Positions 1 to 7,672 are shown, numbered from the stretch's first letter. The stretch is 19,742 bases of DNA from JAXHMM01 sp964528445 (GCA_964528445.1 CAZGSL010000035.1:1-19742); one strand, 5' to 3'. Notes: a model not told the origin generated them from the sequence alone. Program-made: numbers and translations.

Positions 1-1189
1 AGAAAACGGTCACGATAAGCCACATCTCCGGGGTGCGGAACTTGTTGAAGTAGGGCACGTTGCGGAACATGAACTCATTGAGGGCGGGAAAGTGGTAGCC
101 GAGGGAGAAGAGCGCCGTCAGCGTCCCCGTGCCCAGGAAGAGGTATTTGATCTTTTTGCGGTAGTGGAAGATGGCGAAGAGGGCCAGCACGAAGACCAGC
201 GCCCCCATATAGTGCGGCCCGCTGGTCACCGACTTGGGACCCCAGTATGCCTCGCCCGAGGAGCCCCCGAAAAGCCCCGGGATGATCAGCGTAAGCAGTT
301 CGCCTACGCCCTGGGACCAGTTGAAGGCATACTCCAGGTTGAGTCCCCCGCCTCCCGCCTCCAGGGCGGATCCGCCGCGTATGCTGTAGGGGGAGTACTC
401 GTAGAGCCGCCAGTATTTCTGCATGGTGCCCAGCAGTCCCAGCACCCCGCCCAGGGCCAGCAGGCCGGTCGCTTTCCCCCACTCCGGCGGGGTAAGTCCA
501 CGGCGGCTTTTCCAGGCGCGGGCGCCCTCGTAGATCCACCAGAACAGCAGCAGGTAGAGAAAATAGTAGGTCACCTGGGGATGCCCCGCGCGCATATGGA
601 GGGTAAAGGCCACGGCCAGGGTAAAAAGTCCGGCGAGCCATCGCTTTTCGCGGAGAATGAGCCAGGCGCCCGACAGCACCCAGGGGACGAAGGCGAGGGC
701 CAGCAGCTTGGCGTTGTGGCCCGCCCCGATAATGATGGGAATGTAGGTGGTAAAGGCGAAAAAGAGCGATCCCAGGGCGGCCGTCAGGGGACGGGCTCCC
801 ATAAGGATAAGCAGCAGATAGCCTCCCCCGAGCAGCACCCAGTAGGGAGCGGCCGGGTAGATCGACTCGAACAGGCCGAACAGCAGATCGTCCACGTGCG
901 GTACGGCCATCTGGACGGAGATGACGTAGGCGGGCATGCCGGAGAACATGTTGGTGGCCCAAAGCGGCTCCTCCCCGTGCTGCTCGCGGTGTTCGATCAC
1001 CGACTCGGCGCTCGCCCTCCACTGCAGGGCGTCGTGCGCCAGGTACCGCTCTCCCCCCAGGATGGTGGCATTGTAGAGGATCACGGGCAGGATCAGCAGC
1101 ACCGCCAGGGCGATGATGTGCCGCGTGCGTGCCGGCAGGCGGGAGATAAAATCTTCTTTCAGCCGGGATTGCTTGTGGTCGGAGGACAT
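1..1189 (-). CDS. YfhO-family polytopic membrane protein (3' end beyond window)
   Basis: The reading frame is open from an ATG at 1187-1189 to base 1, giving 396 codons of the N-terminal part; the stop lies outside the window. The translation is strongly hydrophobic. A first membrane segment lies at about residues 24-44, followed by a loop with YLAHDALQW (Asp53), and further segments near 116-131 and 136-154. Then come the motif GAGHNAKLLALAFVPW (from about residue 155) and, near the edge, YFNKFRTPEMW. These motifs are typical of Bacteroidota YfhO proteins, which belong to the GT-C-like membrane glycosyltransferase superfamily; the Bacillus homologue takes part in lipoteichoic acid glycosylation. 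The substrate here is unknown. The start lies 13 bases after the gatC stop, so both genes are probably transcribed together. No strong Shine-Dalgarno precedes it. Confidence 0.8.
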   Translation of the reverse strand, partial: MSSDHKQSRLKEDFISRLPARTRHIIALAVLLILPVILYNATILGGERYLAHDALQWRASAESVIEHREQHGEEPLWATNMFSGMPAYVISVQMAVPHVDDLLFGLFESIYPAAPYWVLLGGGYLLLILMGARPLTAALGSLFFAFTTYIPIIIGAGHNAKLLALAFVPWVLSGAWLILREKRWLAGLFTLAVAFTLHMRAGHPQVTYYFLYLLLFWWIYEGARAWKSRRGLTPPEWGKATGLLALGGVLGLLGTMQKYWRLYEYSPYSIRGGSALEAGGGGLNLEYAFNWSQGVGELLTLIIPGLFGGSSGEAYWGPKSVTSGPHYMGALVFVLALFAIFHYRKKIKYLFLGTGTLTALFSLGYHFPALNEFMFRNVPYFNKFRTPEMWLIVTVF

Positions 1190-1202
1190 GGAGAGAGATC
1201 GG

Positions 1203-1490
1203 TTATTCGATGACGCGAGGCACCCGGAAGTAGTCGGAATCGGCGTCCGGCGCGTTTTTCAGGGCCTCCTCGTGGGAGACCGGCTCCCCGGCCGTGTCGT
1301 CCCGGAAGCGGTACTCCAGGTCGATGACGTGTTCCAGCGGTTCCACCCCTTCCGTATCCACCTCCTGCAGGGTGGAGACGTACTCCAGGATCCGGTTCAT
1401 ATCTTCGGCCAGGCTCTCGGTCTCCTCTTCGTCGAGATGCAACCGGGCCAGGTCGGCCACGTATTGTACTTCCTCCTTGCTGACGGACAT
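1203..1490 (-). CDS. gatC: Aspartyl/glutamyl-tRNA amidotransferase subunit C
   Basis: This 95-residue protein matches GatC in length and layout. It starts MSVSKEEVQYVADLARLHL, continues with an EEETESLAEDMNRILEYV helix, then VDTEGVEPLEHV, and ends with a DYFRVPRVIE-like tail, all typical of the family. GatC is the small linker subunit of GatCAB, which converts Glu-tRNA(Gln) and/or Asp-tRNA(Asn) to the amidated forms in the cytoplasm. gatA and gatB are not in this window, as is common where gatC is separated from them. It lies upstream of the YfhO-type gene with a 13-base gap. A Bacteroidota-like promoter candidate sits about 33 bases upstream. The ATG at 1488-1490 is the natural start. Confidence 0.95.
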   Translation of the reverse strand: MSVSKEEVQYVADLARLHLDEEETESLAEDMNRILEYVSTLQEVDTEGVEPLEHVIDLEYRFRDDTAGEPVSHEEALKNAPDADSDYFRVPRVIE

Positions 1491-1522
1491 GAATGAGGCG
1501 TTTTACAGGTTCAAATGGATTT

Positions 1523-1553
1523 CAAAGGTAACAAAGAAAGCGTAAGTTTCTAA
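1523..1553 (-). promoter_or_regulatory. Candidate Bacteroidota-type promoter for gatC
   Basis: On the minus strand a TACCTTTG box (1523-1530) is a perfect match to the Bacteroidota -7 consensus TAnnTTTG. It is preceded by 19 bases and a TTAG (1550-1553) in the place of the -33 TTG/TTTG element. Transcription would start near 1516, leaving a leader of about 25 bases before the gatC ATG. The -33 match is imperfect, and the call rests on position and consensus only. Confidence 0.45.
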
Positions 1554-1686
1554 GCCCGCAATCTCTCCTTTTCACCGTATCGGTGCATGGCCTGGCGAGG
1601 CGCTGCCGGGGATTCGGAGGGAGCGGTACTAGAATGTTGAGCCAAAGTTTATGATCTTACGGATCTCTGAAACGAGACATTCCCAA

Positions 1687-1953
1687 ATGGTCAGGAAAAA
1701 AGTTGAGATAGTCAACGAGGCGGGCCTGCACGCGCGGCCGGCGGCGAACCTGGTGAAACTGGCCAGTTCGTTTGAGGCCGATTTTTTCATTCACATGTAC
1801 GGCTACCGGGTCAACGGGAAGAGCATCCTCGGGGTGATGACCCTGGCGGCCGAGAAGGGAACGGAGCTGGAGCTGGAGCTGGACGGGCCGGACGAGGAGA
1901 AGGCGCTGGAAGCCATCGAGGAGCTTATTCAAAACGGATTCGGGGAATCGTGA
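1687..1953 (+). CDS. ptsH: Phosphocarrier protein HPr
   Basis: HPr is the small phosphocarrier of the PEP-dependent phosphotransferase system; it takes phosphate from Enzyme I. The 88 residues from the ATG at 1687 align with the family: NEAGLHARPA contains the active His15, and GKSILGVMTLA contains Ser46, the site used by HPr kinase/phosphorylase in bacteria that have it. An in-frame ATG at 1651 would add 12 residues that do not resemble the family N terminus, so 1687 is preferred. The C-terminal part contains ELELELDG, encoded by three GAGCTG-like units. The stop overlaps a possible GTG start of ptsI, which indicates co-translation. No convincing promoter was seen in 1560-1686. Confidence 0.95.
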   Translation: MVRKKVEIVNEAGLHARPAANLVKLASSFEADFFIHMYGYRVNGKSILGVMTLAAEKGTELELELDGPDEEKALEAIEELIQNGFGES

Positions 1954-1958
1954 CCATT

Positions 1959-3683
1959 ATGGAAGAGACCGCATCCAGATCACAGATCGTCGCCCGCGGA
2001 GTTCCGGCCTCGCCGGGAATCGCCAGAGGACCCCTCTGCCGGTACCGGCGGTTCCGTCCCGGCCTCTCCAAGGCGCGCATATCTAAAAACGAGGTGGAGG
2101 ATCACCTCTCGCGCTGGCGGGAGGCCTCCCGGCGCGTGCTGGAGGAGCTGCGGAAGATGATCGACGCGGAAGAGAACGGGGAGACCCGCGCCATCCTGGA
2201 GGCCCAGGTGCAGATTGTGCAGGATCCCGACCTGAAATCGGGGATCGAAGAGAGCATACGGGAAGAGCGCAGGTCGGCCGGTCAGGCGATTCGGAGGATA
2301 TTCAACGAGTACCTGCACGTGATGAACCGGCGGATGGACGAAAAGGGCCGCAACCCGGCGGTCGACCTGACCGACCTGAGGGACCGCCTGGTCGAGTTTG
2401 CTGTGGACGAAGAGGAGCGTCTCCGCATCGAAGAGGACGCGGTGGTTATCGCTCGGGAGCTCAGCGCGAGGGAGGTCATCCGCCTGTCGGGCAGGAAAGT
2501 ACGGGCGCTGGTCACCGACAGGGGGGGACCCAATGCCCATGCGGCCATCATCGCCCGCTCGATGGGGATTCCGACGGTGGTGGGCACCGGCGAGCTCTAC
2601 CGGCGCGCGGGTGACGGCATGGAGGCGATCGTGGACGGGGTCGGCGGAGAGGTGATCCTCAATCCGGACGAGGAGTCGCTGCGGGAGTACCGGCGCAAAA
2701 CCAGCGAGATGGAGGAGCGGCGGACCCGCCTGGCGAAGCTCTGCCGGAAGCCCGACGAGACGGCGGACGGACATGGCTATGCGCTGAGGGCCAACGTGGA
2801 ATTTCCCGAGGAGCTGGAGAAGGTCCGCCTCTTCTGCGCGAAGGGAATCGGCCTGCTCCGCACGGAGTCGGTCTACCTGGAGCGCTCGCACTTTGACGAT
2901 CTGGAGAAACAGGAGGAGTTTTACGGGAGGATGATGGAGGAGACCGGGGATTACCCGGTGACCATCCGCCTGTTCGACGCGGGAGGGGATAAGTTTCTGC
3001 CGAAGGGCGGGCCGGAGGACAACCCCTTCCTGGGGTGGCGGGGCATCCGGCTGCTGCTCGACGAGCGGGAGCTGCTGCGGGACCAGCTCCTGGCGGTGCT
3101 GCGGACGGCGGGACGTTACCCGGGGCGGATCCGGATTCTGGTTCCGATGGTATCCCGCCCGGGAGAGGTGAAGGCGGTCCGCGGGGAGATGGAGCGGATC
3201 AACAGCCGGCTGCGCGATGAGGGAGAGCGGCACGATCCGGAGGTGCAGCTGGGAATTATGGTGGAGGTCCCCTCCACCGCGCTCCAGGCGGATGTTTACG
3301 CGCCGATGGTGGATTTTTTCAGCATCGGGACCAACGACCTCACCCAGTACCTGATGGCGGTGGACCGCGGCAACGAGCGGGTCTCCGGGCTGTACGACCA
3401 GCGGCACCCGGTGATATGGGAGCTCATCCGCCGGTGCGCGCGGTCGGCCGAAAAACACGGGATCGGCATTTCGGTCTGCGGGGAGCTCGCCTCCGACCCG
3501 GTCTCCGCCGCCTGCCTGGTGGGAATGGGGATCGGTGACCTGAGCATGTCGCCCGCCCGCATACCCGAAGTAAAGGCGCTGCTCAGGAAGCGGACCCGGG
3601 AGGAGATGAACGAGCTGGCCGGCAGGGCCCTGGAGACGGGGGAGATAGAGAGGATTGAGGAGATGTTCAGCAACTGGAAGTAA
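1959..3683 (+). CDS. ptsI: PTS Enzyme I (phosphoenolpyruvate-protein phosphotransferase)
   Basis: Enzyme I autophosphorylates on histidine from PEP and passes the phosphate to HPr. From the ATG at 1959 it has 574 residues, normal for the family. An in-frame GTG at 1950, overlapping the HPr stop as GTGA, is an alternative start adding three residues. Landmarks in order: N-terminal PASPGIARGP; the phosphohistidine segment GGPNAHAAIIARSMGIPTVVG-like with His194; PEP-binding LLRTESVYLE (Arg301), TIRLFDAGGDKFLP and NPFLGWRGIRLL; IMVEVPSTALQADV; FFSIGTNDLTQYLMAVDR; and VCGELASDP with the catalytic Cys507. The final SMSPARIPEVK is also conserved. All catalytic residues appear intact. No sugar-specific EII gene is nearby, so the relay may be regulatory or may feed distant partners. 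Confidence 0.95.
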   Translation: MEETASRSQIVARGVPASPGIARGPLCRYRRFRPGLSKARISKNEVEDHLSRWREASRRVLEELRKMIDAEENGETRAILEAQVQIVQDPDLKSGIEESIREERRSAGQAIRRIFNEYLHVMNRRMDEKGRNPAVDLTDLRDRLVEFAVDEEERLRIEEDAVVIARELSAREVIRLSGRKVRALVTDRGGPNAHAAIIARSMGIPTVVGTGELYRRAGDGMEAIVDGVGGEVILNPDEESLREYRRKTSEMEERRTRLAKLCRKPDETADGHGYALRANVEFPEELEKVRLFCAKGIGLLRTESVYLERSHFDDLEKQEEFYGRMMEETGDYPVTIRLFDAGGDKFLPKGGPEDNPFLGWRGIRLLLDERELLRDQLLAVLRTAGRYPGRIRILVPMVSRPGEVKAVRGEMERINSRLRDEGERHDPEVQLGIMVEVPSTALQADVYAPMVDFFSIGTNDLTQYLMAVDRGNERVSGLYDQRHPVIWELIRRCARSAEKHGIGISVCGELASDPVSAACLVGMGIGDLSMSPARIPEVKALLRKRTREEMNELAGRALETGEIERIEEMFSNWK

Positions 3684-3699
3684 CGAACAGGATGGTATC

Positions 3700-4752
3700 A
3701 TGGCCGAATTGAGCGAAGAGCGAATCAAAGCGGTGGATACCCACGGAATGTGGGATCTTCTTGCCGGATTTCCCGGCCAGTGGTCGGAAGCGGTGGAGGG
3801 CACCGGGGACCTGGATCTCGATATCGACCCTTCCCGGATACGGAACATCTGCCTGGCCGGCATGGGGGGATCCGCCATCGGGGCCGACCTGATACGCGCC
3901 TACGCCTACCGCAGCTGTCCCCATCCGGTGCAGGTGGTCCGCCACTACGAAATACCCGGGTGGGTGGACGAGCATACGCTTTTTATCTCCTGCAGTTTTT
4001 CGGGGGATACCGAGGAGACCCTCTCCGCCCTGGAGGGCGCGCACAAGCGCGGGGCGCAGATGATCGGCGTCACTTCAGGCGGGGAGATGCTGCGGAAGGC
4101 CTCCCTGGAGGGTTTCGACTACGTAAAAATTCCCGGCGGCATGCCGCCCCGGGCGGCACTGGGATACAGCTTCGTACCGCTGTTCCGGATTTTTCAGTTC
4201 CTGGGATACCTGGACGAGGGGGGGCGGGAACTTGACGAGACCCGGCGGCTGCTCGCCGAGCAGGCGGAGATGTACCGGGACCTGGAGGAGAACGAGGCGC
4301 TCTCCCTGGCGAGGGCGATCGACGATACCCTGCCGGTCGTCTATTCCGACGCGCTGCTCATGGAGCCGGTCAACCTGCGCTGGCGGGGCCAGTTCGGGGA
4401 GAACGCCAAGACGCTCTCCTACGGAAACGTGCTCCCGGAGATGAACCACAACGAGATCGTGGGATGGGAACGCGTGGTGCACCTGACCGGGCGACTCTCG
4501 GTGATCATGCTGGAGGACAAGGAGGACAATGCCCGCGTGCGCCGCAGGATGGAGATCGTGAAGGAGCTGATAGACGACCAGACCGCCTCCCTGCACCGCC
4601 TCACGACCCGGGGCGAGAGCCGGCTGGCCCGGATGTTCTCCCTCGTGCAGATGGCCGACTGGACCAGCTTCTATCTGGCGCTCATCAACGGGGTGGATCC
4701 CACGCCCATCGCCAAGATCGATCTGCTCAAAAGCCGCCTGGCGGAGAGCTGA
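3700..4752 (+). CDS. Bifunctional phosphoglucose/phosphomannose isomerase
   Basis: The 350-residue product fits the bifunctional PGI/PMI family (SIS fold), which interconverts glucose-6-phosphate or mannose-6-phosphate with fructose-6-phosphate. Visible motifs are the phosphosugar-binding GMGGSAIG (residues 54-61), SCSFSGDTEETL (97-108), the family signature PPRAALGYSF (139-148), MNHNEIVGWE (238-247) bearing the probable catalytic Glu, and a C-terminal DPTPIAKIDLLK. The family was characterised first in archaea and is also found in many bacteria, where it may replace classical Pgi. The ATG at 3700 follows an AGGA (3689-3692) at good spacing and lies 16 bases after ptsI, suggesting the same operon. 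A longer in-frame start at 3655 would overlap ptsI and is not favoured. Confidence 0.9.
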   Translation: MAELSEERIKAVDTHGMWDLLAGFPGQWSEAVEGTGDLDLDIDPSRIRNICLAGMGGSAIGADLIRAYAYRSCPHPVQVVRHYEIPGWVDEHTLFISCSFSGDTEETLSALEGAHKRGAQMIGVTSGGEMLRKASLEGFDYVKIPGGMPPRAALGYSFVPLFRIFQFLGYLDEGGRELDETRRLLAEQAEMYRDLEENEALSLARAIDDTLPVVYSDALLMEPVNLRWRGQFGENAKTLSYGNVLPEMNHNEIVGWERVVHLTGRLSVIMLEDKEDNARVRRRMEIVKELIDDQTASLHRLTTRGESRLARMFSLVQMADWTSFYLALINGVDPTPIAKIDLLKSRLAES

Positions 4753-4754
4753 CC

Positions 4755-5537
4755 GTGTTCGACGCCGACCGATTTCACGCCCTTCTGGAGACCAGGTGGC
4801 TGGGCCGCAGCGATCTTCTGTTCGAGGAGCTGGAATCCACCAACAGCCATATGAAGAAGCTGCCTGCCGGCGAGATCACCCACGGCATGCTCTGCCTGGC
4901 GGACCACCAGACGCGGGGAAGGGGACAGTACGAGCGGAGGTGGGAATCCCGTCCGGGCGAAAACCTCACTTTCACCCTCTGCTTTTGTCCCCCCGAGGCG
5001 AAGCGTCTGCACGTGCTGACGCTGGCCGCCGCCCTCGCCATGCTCCGGCGCATGGAGGAGAGGACCTCCGCCGAAGCGTCGCTGCGCTGGCCCAACGACC
5101 TTTTTCTCGGCGAGCGGAAAGCCGGCGGACTGCTGACGGAGGCGGTCTTCAGCGGCAACGAGCTGGACCGGGTGCTGGTGGGGATCGGACTGAACGTGAA
5201 CCAGACCGATTTTCCGGACGACCTGGGGGAGAGGGCGACCTCCCTCCGCCTGGAGGGAGGGGAGGAGATCGACCGGGAGGCGTTCCTGGCCCGGTTCCTC
5301 TCGTCCATGGAGTACCAGTACACCCGATGGCACAAGCGCAACACGGATCTCCTCCGTGAGATCAACCAGCGCATCCTCGGCTACGGCCGGTGGGTGCGGC
5401 TGGAGGTGAACGGGAAGAAGTGGGAGGACCCCTGCAAGTTTGTGGGAGTGAACGAGGAGGGACGCTTGTTGGTAGTGGATGAGGAGGGAGATATCAAATC
5501 TTTCAGTTATGAACAGATCCGGCTTGTCCTCGATTGA
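4755..5537 (+). CDS. birA: Biotin--[acetyl-CoA-carboxylase] ligase, without DNA-binding domain
   Basis: This enzyme makes biotinyl-AMP and attaches biotin to carrier proteins such as the BCCP subunit of acetyl-CoA carboxylase. The 260 residues start at a GTG two bases after the preceding stop, with GGAGAG at 4743-4748 as Shine-Dalgarno. Motifs: ESTN (27-30), TRGRGQYERRWESRPGEN (from 53), RWPNDL (111-116), KAGGLLTE (122-129) with the catalytic lysine, and VGIGLNVNQ. The biotin loop reads GRGQYER rather than the E. coli GRGRRGR, a variation I regard as ordinary in this lineage. There is no N-terminal winged-helix domain, so it is a mono-functional ligase, not a repressor. Its 3' end overlaps tilS by about 29 bases. 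Confidence 0.93.
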   Translation: MFDADRFHALLETRWLGRSDLLFEELESTNSHMKKLPAGEITHGMLCLADHQTRGRGQYERRWESRPGENLTFTLCFCPPEAKRLHVLTLAAALAMLRRMEERTSAEASLRWPNDLFLGERKAGGLLTEAVFSGNELDRVLVGIGLNVNQTDFPDDLGERATSLRLEGGEEIDREAFLARFLSSMEYQYTRWHKRNTDLLREINQRILGYGRWVRLEVNGKKWEDPCKFVGVNEEGRLLVVDEEGDIKSFSYEQIRLVLD

Positions 5538-6903
5538 AAAGGAGCTTGTTCGCCGCGCGGAAGAGACCTTCGGGGCGGAGGGCGATCCGCGCCTGGTCCT
5601 GGCCGTGAGCGGGGGACCCGATTCGATGGCCCTGATGCACGCCTTCCACCGGACGGGCATGGAGGCGGTGCCGGTCCACCTCAACTACGGCCTTCGGGGA
5701 GAGGAGTCCGACGCCGACGCCGCCCTGGTAAGGGAACAGGCGGAGAAGTGGGGATACGAGCCGCGTATCCTCGAGGCGGACCCCCGGGGAGCGGAGGAGG
5801 AGAACACCCAGCAGTGGGCCCGCCGAAAACGGTACGAGGCGTTCCGGGCCGTGGCCCGGGAGCAGTCGGCCGACGGCGTCGCCCTGGCCCACCACGAGGA
5901 CGACCAGGCCGAGACGATCCTGCAGAAGATTTTTCGCGGCGGAGGCATGGAGAGCTGGCAGGGGATGGAGGTATGGGACGGCGAGCTGTTCCGCCCCCTC
6001 CTCGGGACCTCCCGCCGTGAGATCGGGGAGTATGTCCGCGAGTACGATATTCCCCACCGGACCGATCGCAGCAACCTGGAGTCGAAATACGCCCGTAATT
6101 TCCTGCGCAACGAGTGGCTGCCGGAAATGGCGTCCCGCTTCCCGGGCTGGAAAAGGAACGTGCTGAGGGTGGCGAGGGAGGCCGGGACGTTCGAGAGCGC
6201 CCTGGAGTGGATACACGATCGCCTGGCGGACGAGCGGGGGCGGCTGGACCGCGAGGGTCTGCTTGAACTGGAACCCTCCCTGCTGAAAGCGCTGGTGCTT
6301 CACCTGGCGCGGAAGGTCGAACCCGGCGCTTCGGTCAGCGGAAGCGCACTGGACGAACTGGAGAAGCTTCAAACGCTGCAGACCGGCAAGGCGATCCGGC
6401 TGACGGAGAACCTGGAGGTACTCCGCGACCGCGGCCACTTCAAGCTGGTGGTGGAGAGCGGCGAGCGGCCCGTCTCCGTTCCCCTTCCCCGGAAGCGGCT
6501 GGCGGATCGCCCGTTCCGGTTCAACGGACTCCGTTTCGCGGTGGAATCCTGCGGGGAGCCGGAATTCGGGGAGAAGCTCTACCTGGACGCCGACGCAATC
6601 GAATGGCCGCTGACCCTTCGGCGATGGGAGGAGGGCGACCGCTTTCGTCCCCTGGGCATGGAGGGCCGCCAGAACGTCTCCGATCACCTGACCAACCGCA
6701 AAGTGGACGCTTCGGCCCGCTCGGAAGCCCTCCTGCTGACCTCCTTTGAAGAAACCGTCCTCGCGGTTATCTTTCCGCCAATCGAAAACCGTCGTCCCCC
6801 GGGAACCATTTCCGAGGAGGCCAAGTGCACGGAGGCGACCGACACGTGCCTGGTCGTCTCCCCTGCCGAAGAGGGAGGCGGTCTCCCGAACCGCCCGGAA
6901 TGA
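5509..6903 (+). CDS. tilS: tRNA(Ile)-lysidine synthetase
   Basis: TilS converts C34 of tRNA-Ile(CAU) to lysidine so that the tRNA reads AUA. The 464-residue frame has the PP-loop ATP site SGGPDS (residues 34-39), AHHEDDQAET (127-136), and RPLLGTSRREI followed by DRSNLESKYARNFLRN (186-201). The C-terminal domain has LRRWEEGDRFRPLGMEG. The chosen ATG at 5509 overlaps birA by 29 bases and places the PP-loop at the usual distance from the N terminus; an in-frame ATG at 5479 is an alternative adding ten residues. Neither has a clear Shine-Dalgarno, so the start is uncertain. The stop overlaps the hpt start as ATGA. The tilS-hpt pairing is also known from Firmicutes. Confidence 0.93.
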   Translation: MNRSGLSSIEKELVRRAEETFGAEGDPRLVLAVSGGPDSMALMHAFHRTGMEAVPVHLNYGLRGEESDADAALVREQAEKWGYEPRILEADPRGAEEENTQQWARRKRYEAFRAVAREQSADGVALAHHEDDQAETILQKIFRGGGMESWQGMEVWDGELFRPLLGTSRREIGEYVREYDIPHRTDRSNLESKYARNFLRNEWLPEMASRFPGWKRNVLRVAREAGTFESALEWIHDRLADERGRLDREGLLELEPSLLKALVLHLARKVEPGASVSGSALDELEKLQTLQTGKAIRLTENLEVLRDRGHFKLVVESGERPVSVPLPRKRLADRPFRFNGLRFAVESCGEPEFGEKLYLDADAIEWPLTLRRWEEGDRFRPLGMEGRQNVSDHLTNRKVDASARSEALLLTSFEETVLAVIFPPIENRRPPGTISEEAKCTEATDTCLVVSPAEEGGGLPNRPE

Positions 6904-7508
6904 CGACCGGCTTTACGCAAATTTTTAACCTGGTAAACCCCGCATCTTTGCCCTCCTACAACCCGGACAGCATACAGTGCAACGGTGAGACCTTCAGGGT
7001 CTACATCACGGAGGAGAAGATACGCCGGCGCGTGGCGGAGCTCGGGGAGCGTCTGACGAGCGACTACGAGGGCAAGAGGCCCATTTTCATCGGGGTGCTG
7101 AACGGGGCCTATATATTTCTCTCCGACCTGATGCGGCATGTGGAGCTGCCCTGCGAAGTGGACTTTCTGAAGCTGAGCAGTTACGGGGACGAGAAGGTCT
7201 CTACCGGACAGATTACCGACCTGAAGGACATCGACGCCGACATTACGGACCGCCACGTGATCCTGGTGGAGGATATCGTGGATACGGGCCTCTCCATGAA
7301 ATACATCGTGGAGAAGCTGGGCGCGAGAAATCCCGCCTCCATCGCCACCGTCTCCCTCCTGCACAAAAGCGAGGCCACCGAGCACGACGTGCCATTGGAC
7401 TACGTCGGATTTCGCATACCTACGCTCTTTGTGCTGGGGTACGGACTGGATTACGCACAGGAGGGGAGGAACCTGGCGCAGATCTACGTACTGGATCCCG
7501 GGGAATAG
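6900..7508 (+). CDS. hpt: Hypoxanthine phosphoribosyltransferase
   Basis: This purine-salvage enzyme joins hypoxanthine (and often guanine) to PRPP, giving IMP or GMP. The 202-residue frame shows GVLNGAYIFLSDLMR (65-79), the flexible-loop SSYGDEKVSTG (93-103), the PRPP-binding VEDIVDTG (123-130), and the base-binding region VGFRIPTLFVLGYGLDYA with YGLDY near the end. The ATG at 6900 overlaps the tilS stop by four bases, so translational coupling is likely. It leaves a leader of about 25 residues before the usual family start (around CNGETFRVYI); no ATG or GTG lies closer, although a TTG codon at residue 17 could serve. It is the last gene of the plus-strand run begun by ptsH. Confidence 0.94.
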   Translation: MTTGFTQIFNLVNPASLPSYNPDSIQCNGETFRVYITEEKIRRRVAELGERLTSDYEGKRPIFIGVLNGAYIFLSDLMRHVELPCEVDFLKLSSYGDEKVSTGQITDLKDIDADITDRHVILVEDIVDTGLSMKYIVEKLGARNPASIATVSLLHKSEATEHDVPLDYVGFRIPTLFVLGYGLDYAQEGRNLAQIYVLDPGE

Positions 7509-7529
7509 GATGATTTCCGGCGCATTTCG

Positions 7530-7560
7530 TTGATAAAATTCGAAGACAGGCTTATATTGA
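7530..7560 (+). promoter_or_regulatory. Candidate promoter for tRNA-Ser
   Basis: TTG at 7530-7532 and TATATTGA at 7553-7560 are separated by 20 bases, the spacing of Bacteroidota -33/-7 elements, although the -7 box differs from TAnnTTTG at its end. The expected start of transcription is a few bases before the tRNA at 7571. This is a consensus and position argument only. Confidence 0.4.
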
Positions 7561-7570
7561 GCCCGCTCTC

Positions 7571-7659
7571 GGAGAGGTGGCTGAGCGGTCGAAAGCGCTC
7601 CCCTGCTAAGGGAGTATACCCTTAACAGGGTATCGAGGGTTCGAATCCCTCCCTCTCCG
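7571..7659 (+). tRNA. tRNA-Ser (anticodon GCU)
   Basis: An 89-base cloverleaf can be folded by hand. The acceptor arm GGAGAGG (7571-7577) pairs with CCTCTCC (7652-7658), with discriminator G at 7659. The D arm contains GGCTGAGCGGTC. The anticodon stem CTCCC/GGGAG (7598-7602, 7610-7614) encloses the loop CTGCTAA with anticodon GCT at 7605-7607, which reads AGC and AGU serine codons. A long variable arm, TACCC/GGGTA, is typical of class II serine tRNAs, and the T arm GAGGG TTCGAAT CCCTC is perfect. The 3' CCA is not encoded, so it must be added by the CCA-adding enzyme. A short T run follows. Confidence 0.97.
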
Positions 7660-7672
7660 CTTTTTCCTTCCC

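Noticed and set aside
75..1213. Open frames on both strands in the left 1.2 kb (for example a plus-strand frame from 92)
   Set aside because: The true coding frame is the minus-strand YfhO frame, which gives hydrophobic segments and conserved motifs; the others are arginine-, glycine- or glutamine-rich and featureless.
1651..1686. Upstream in-frame ATG giving a 12-residue longer HPr
   Set aside because: The extension does not resemble HPr N termini, and the ATG at 1687 puts the active histidine at the standard position 15.
1861..1885. Triple GAGCTG-like repeat in ptsH
   Set aside because: It simply encodes alternating Glu-Leu in a beta strand of HPr and has no sign of a functional repeat.
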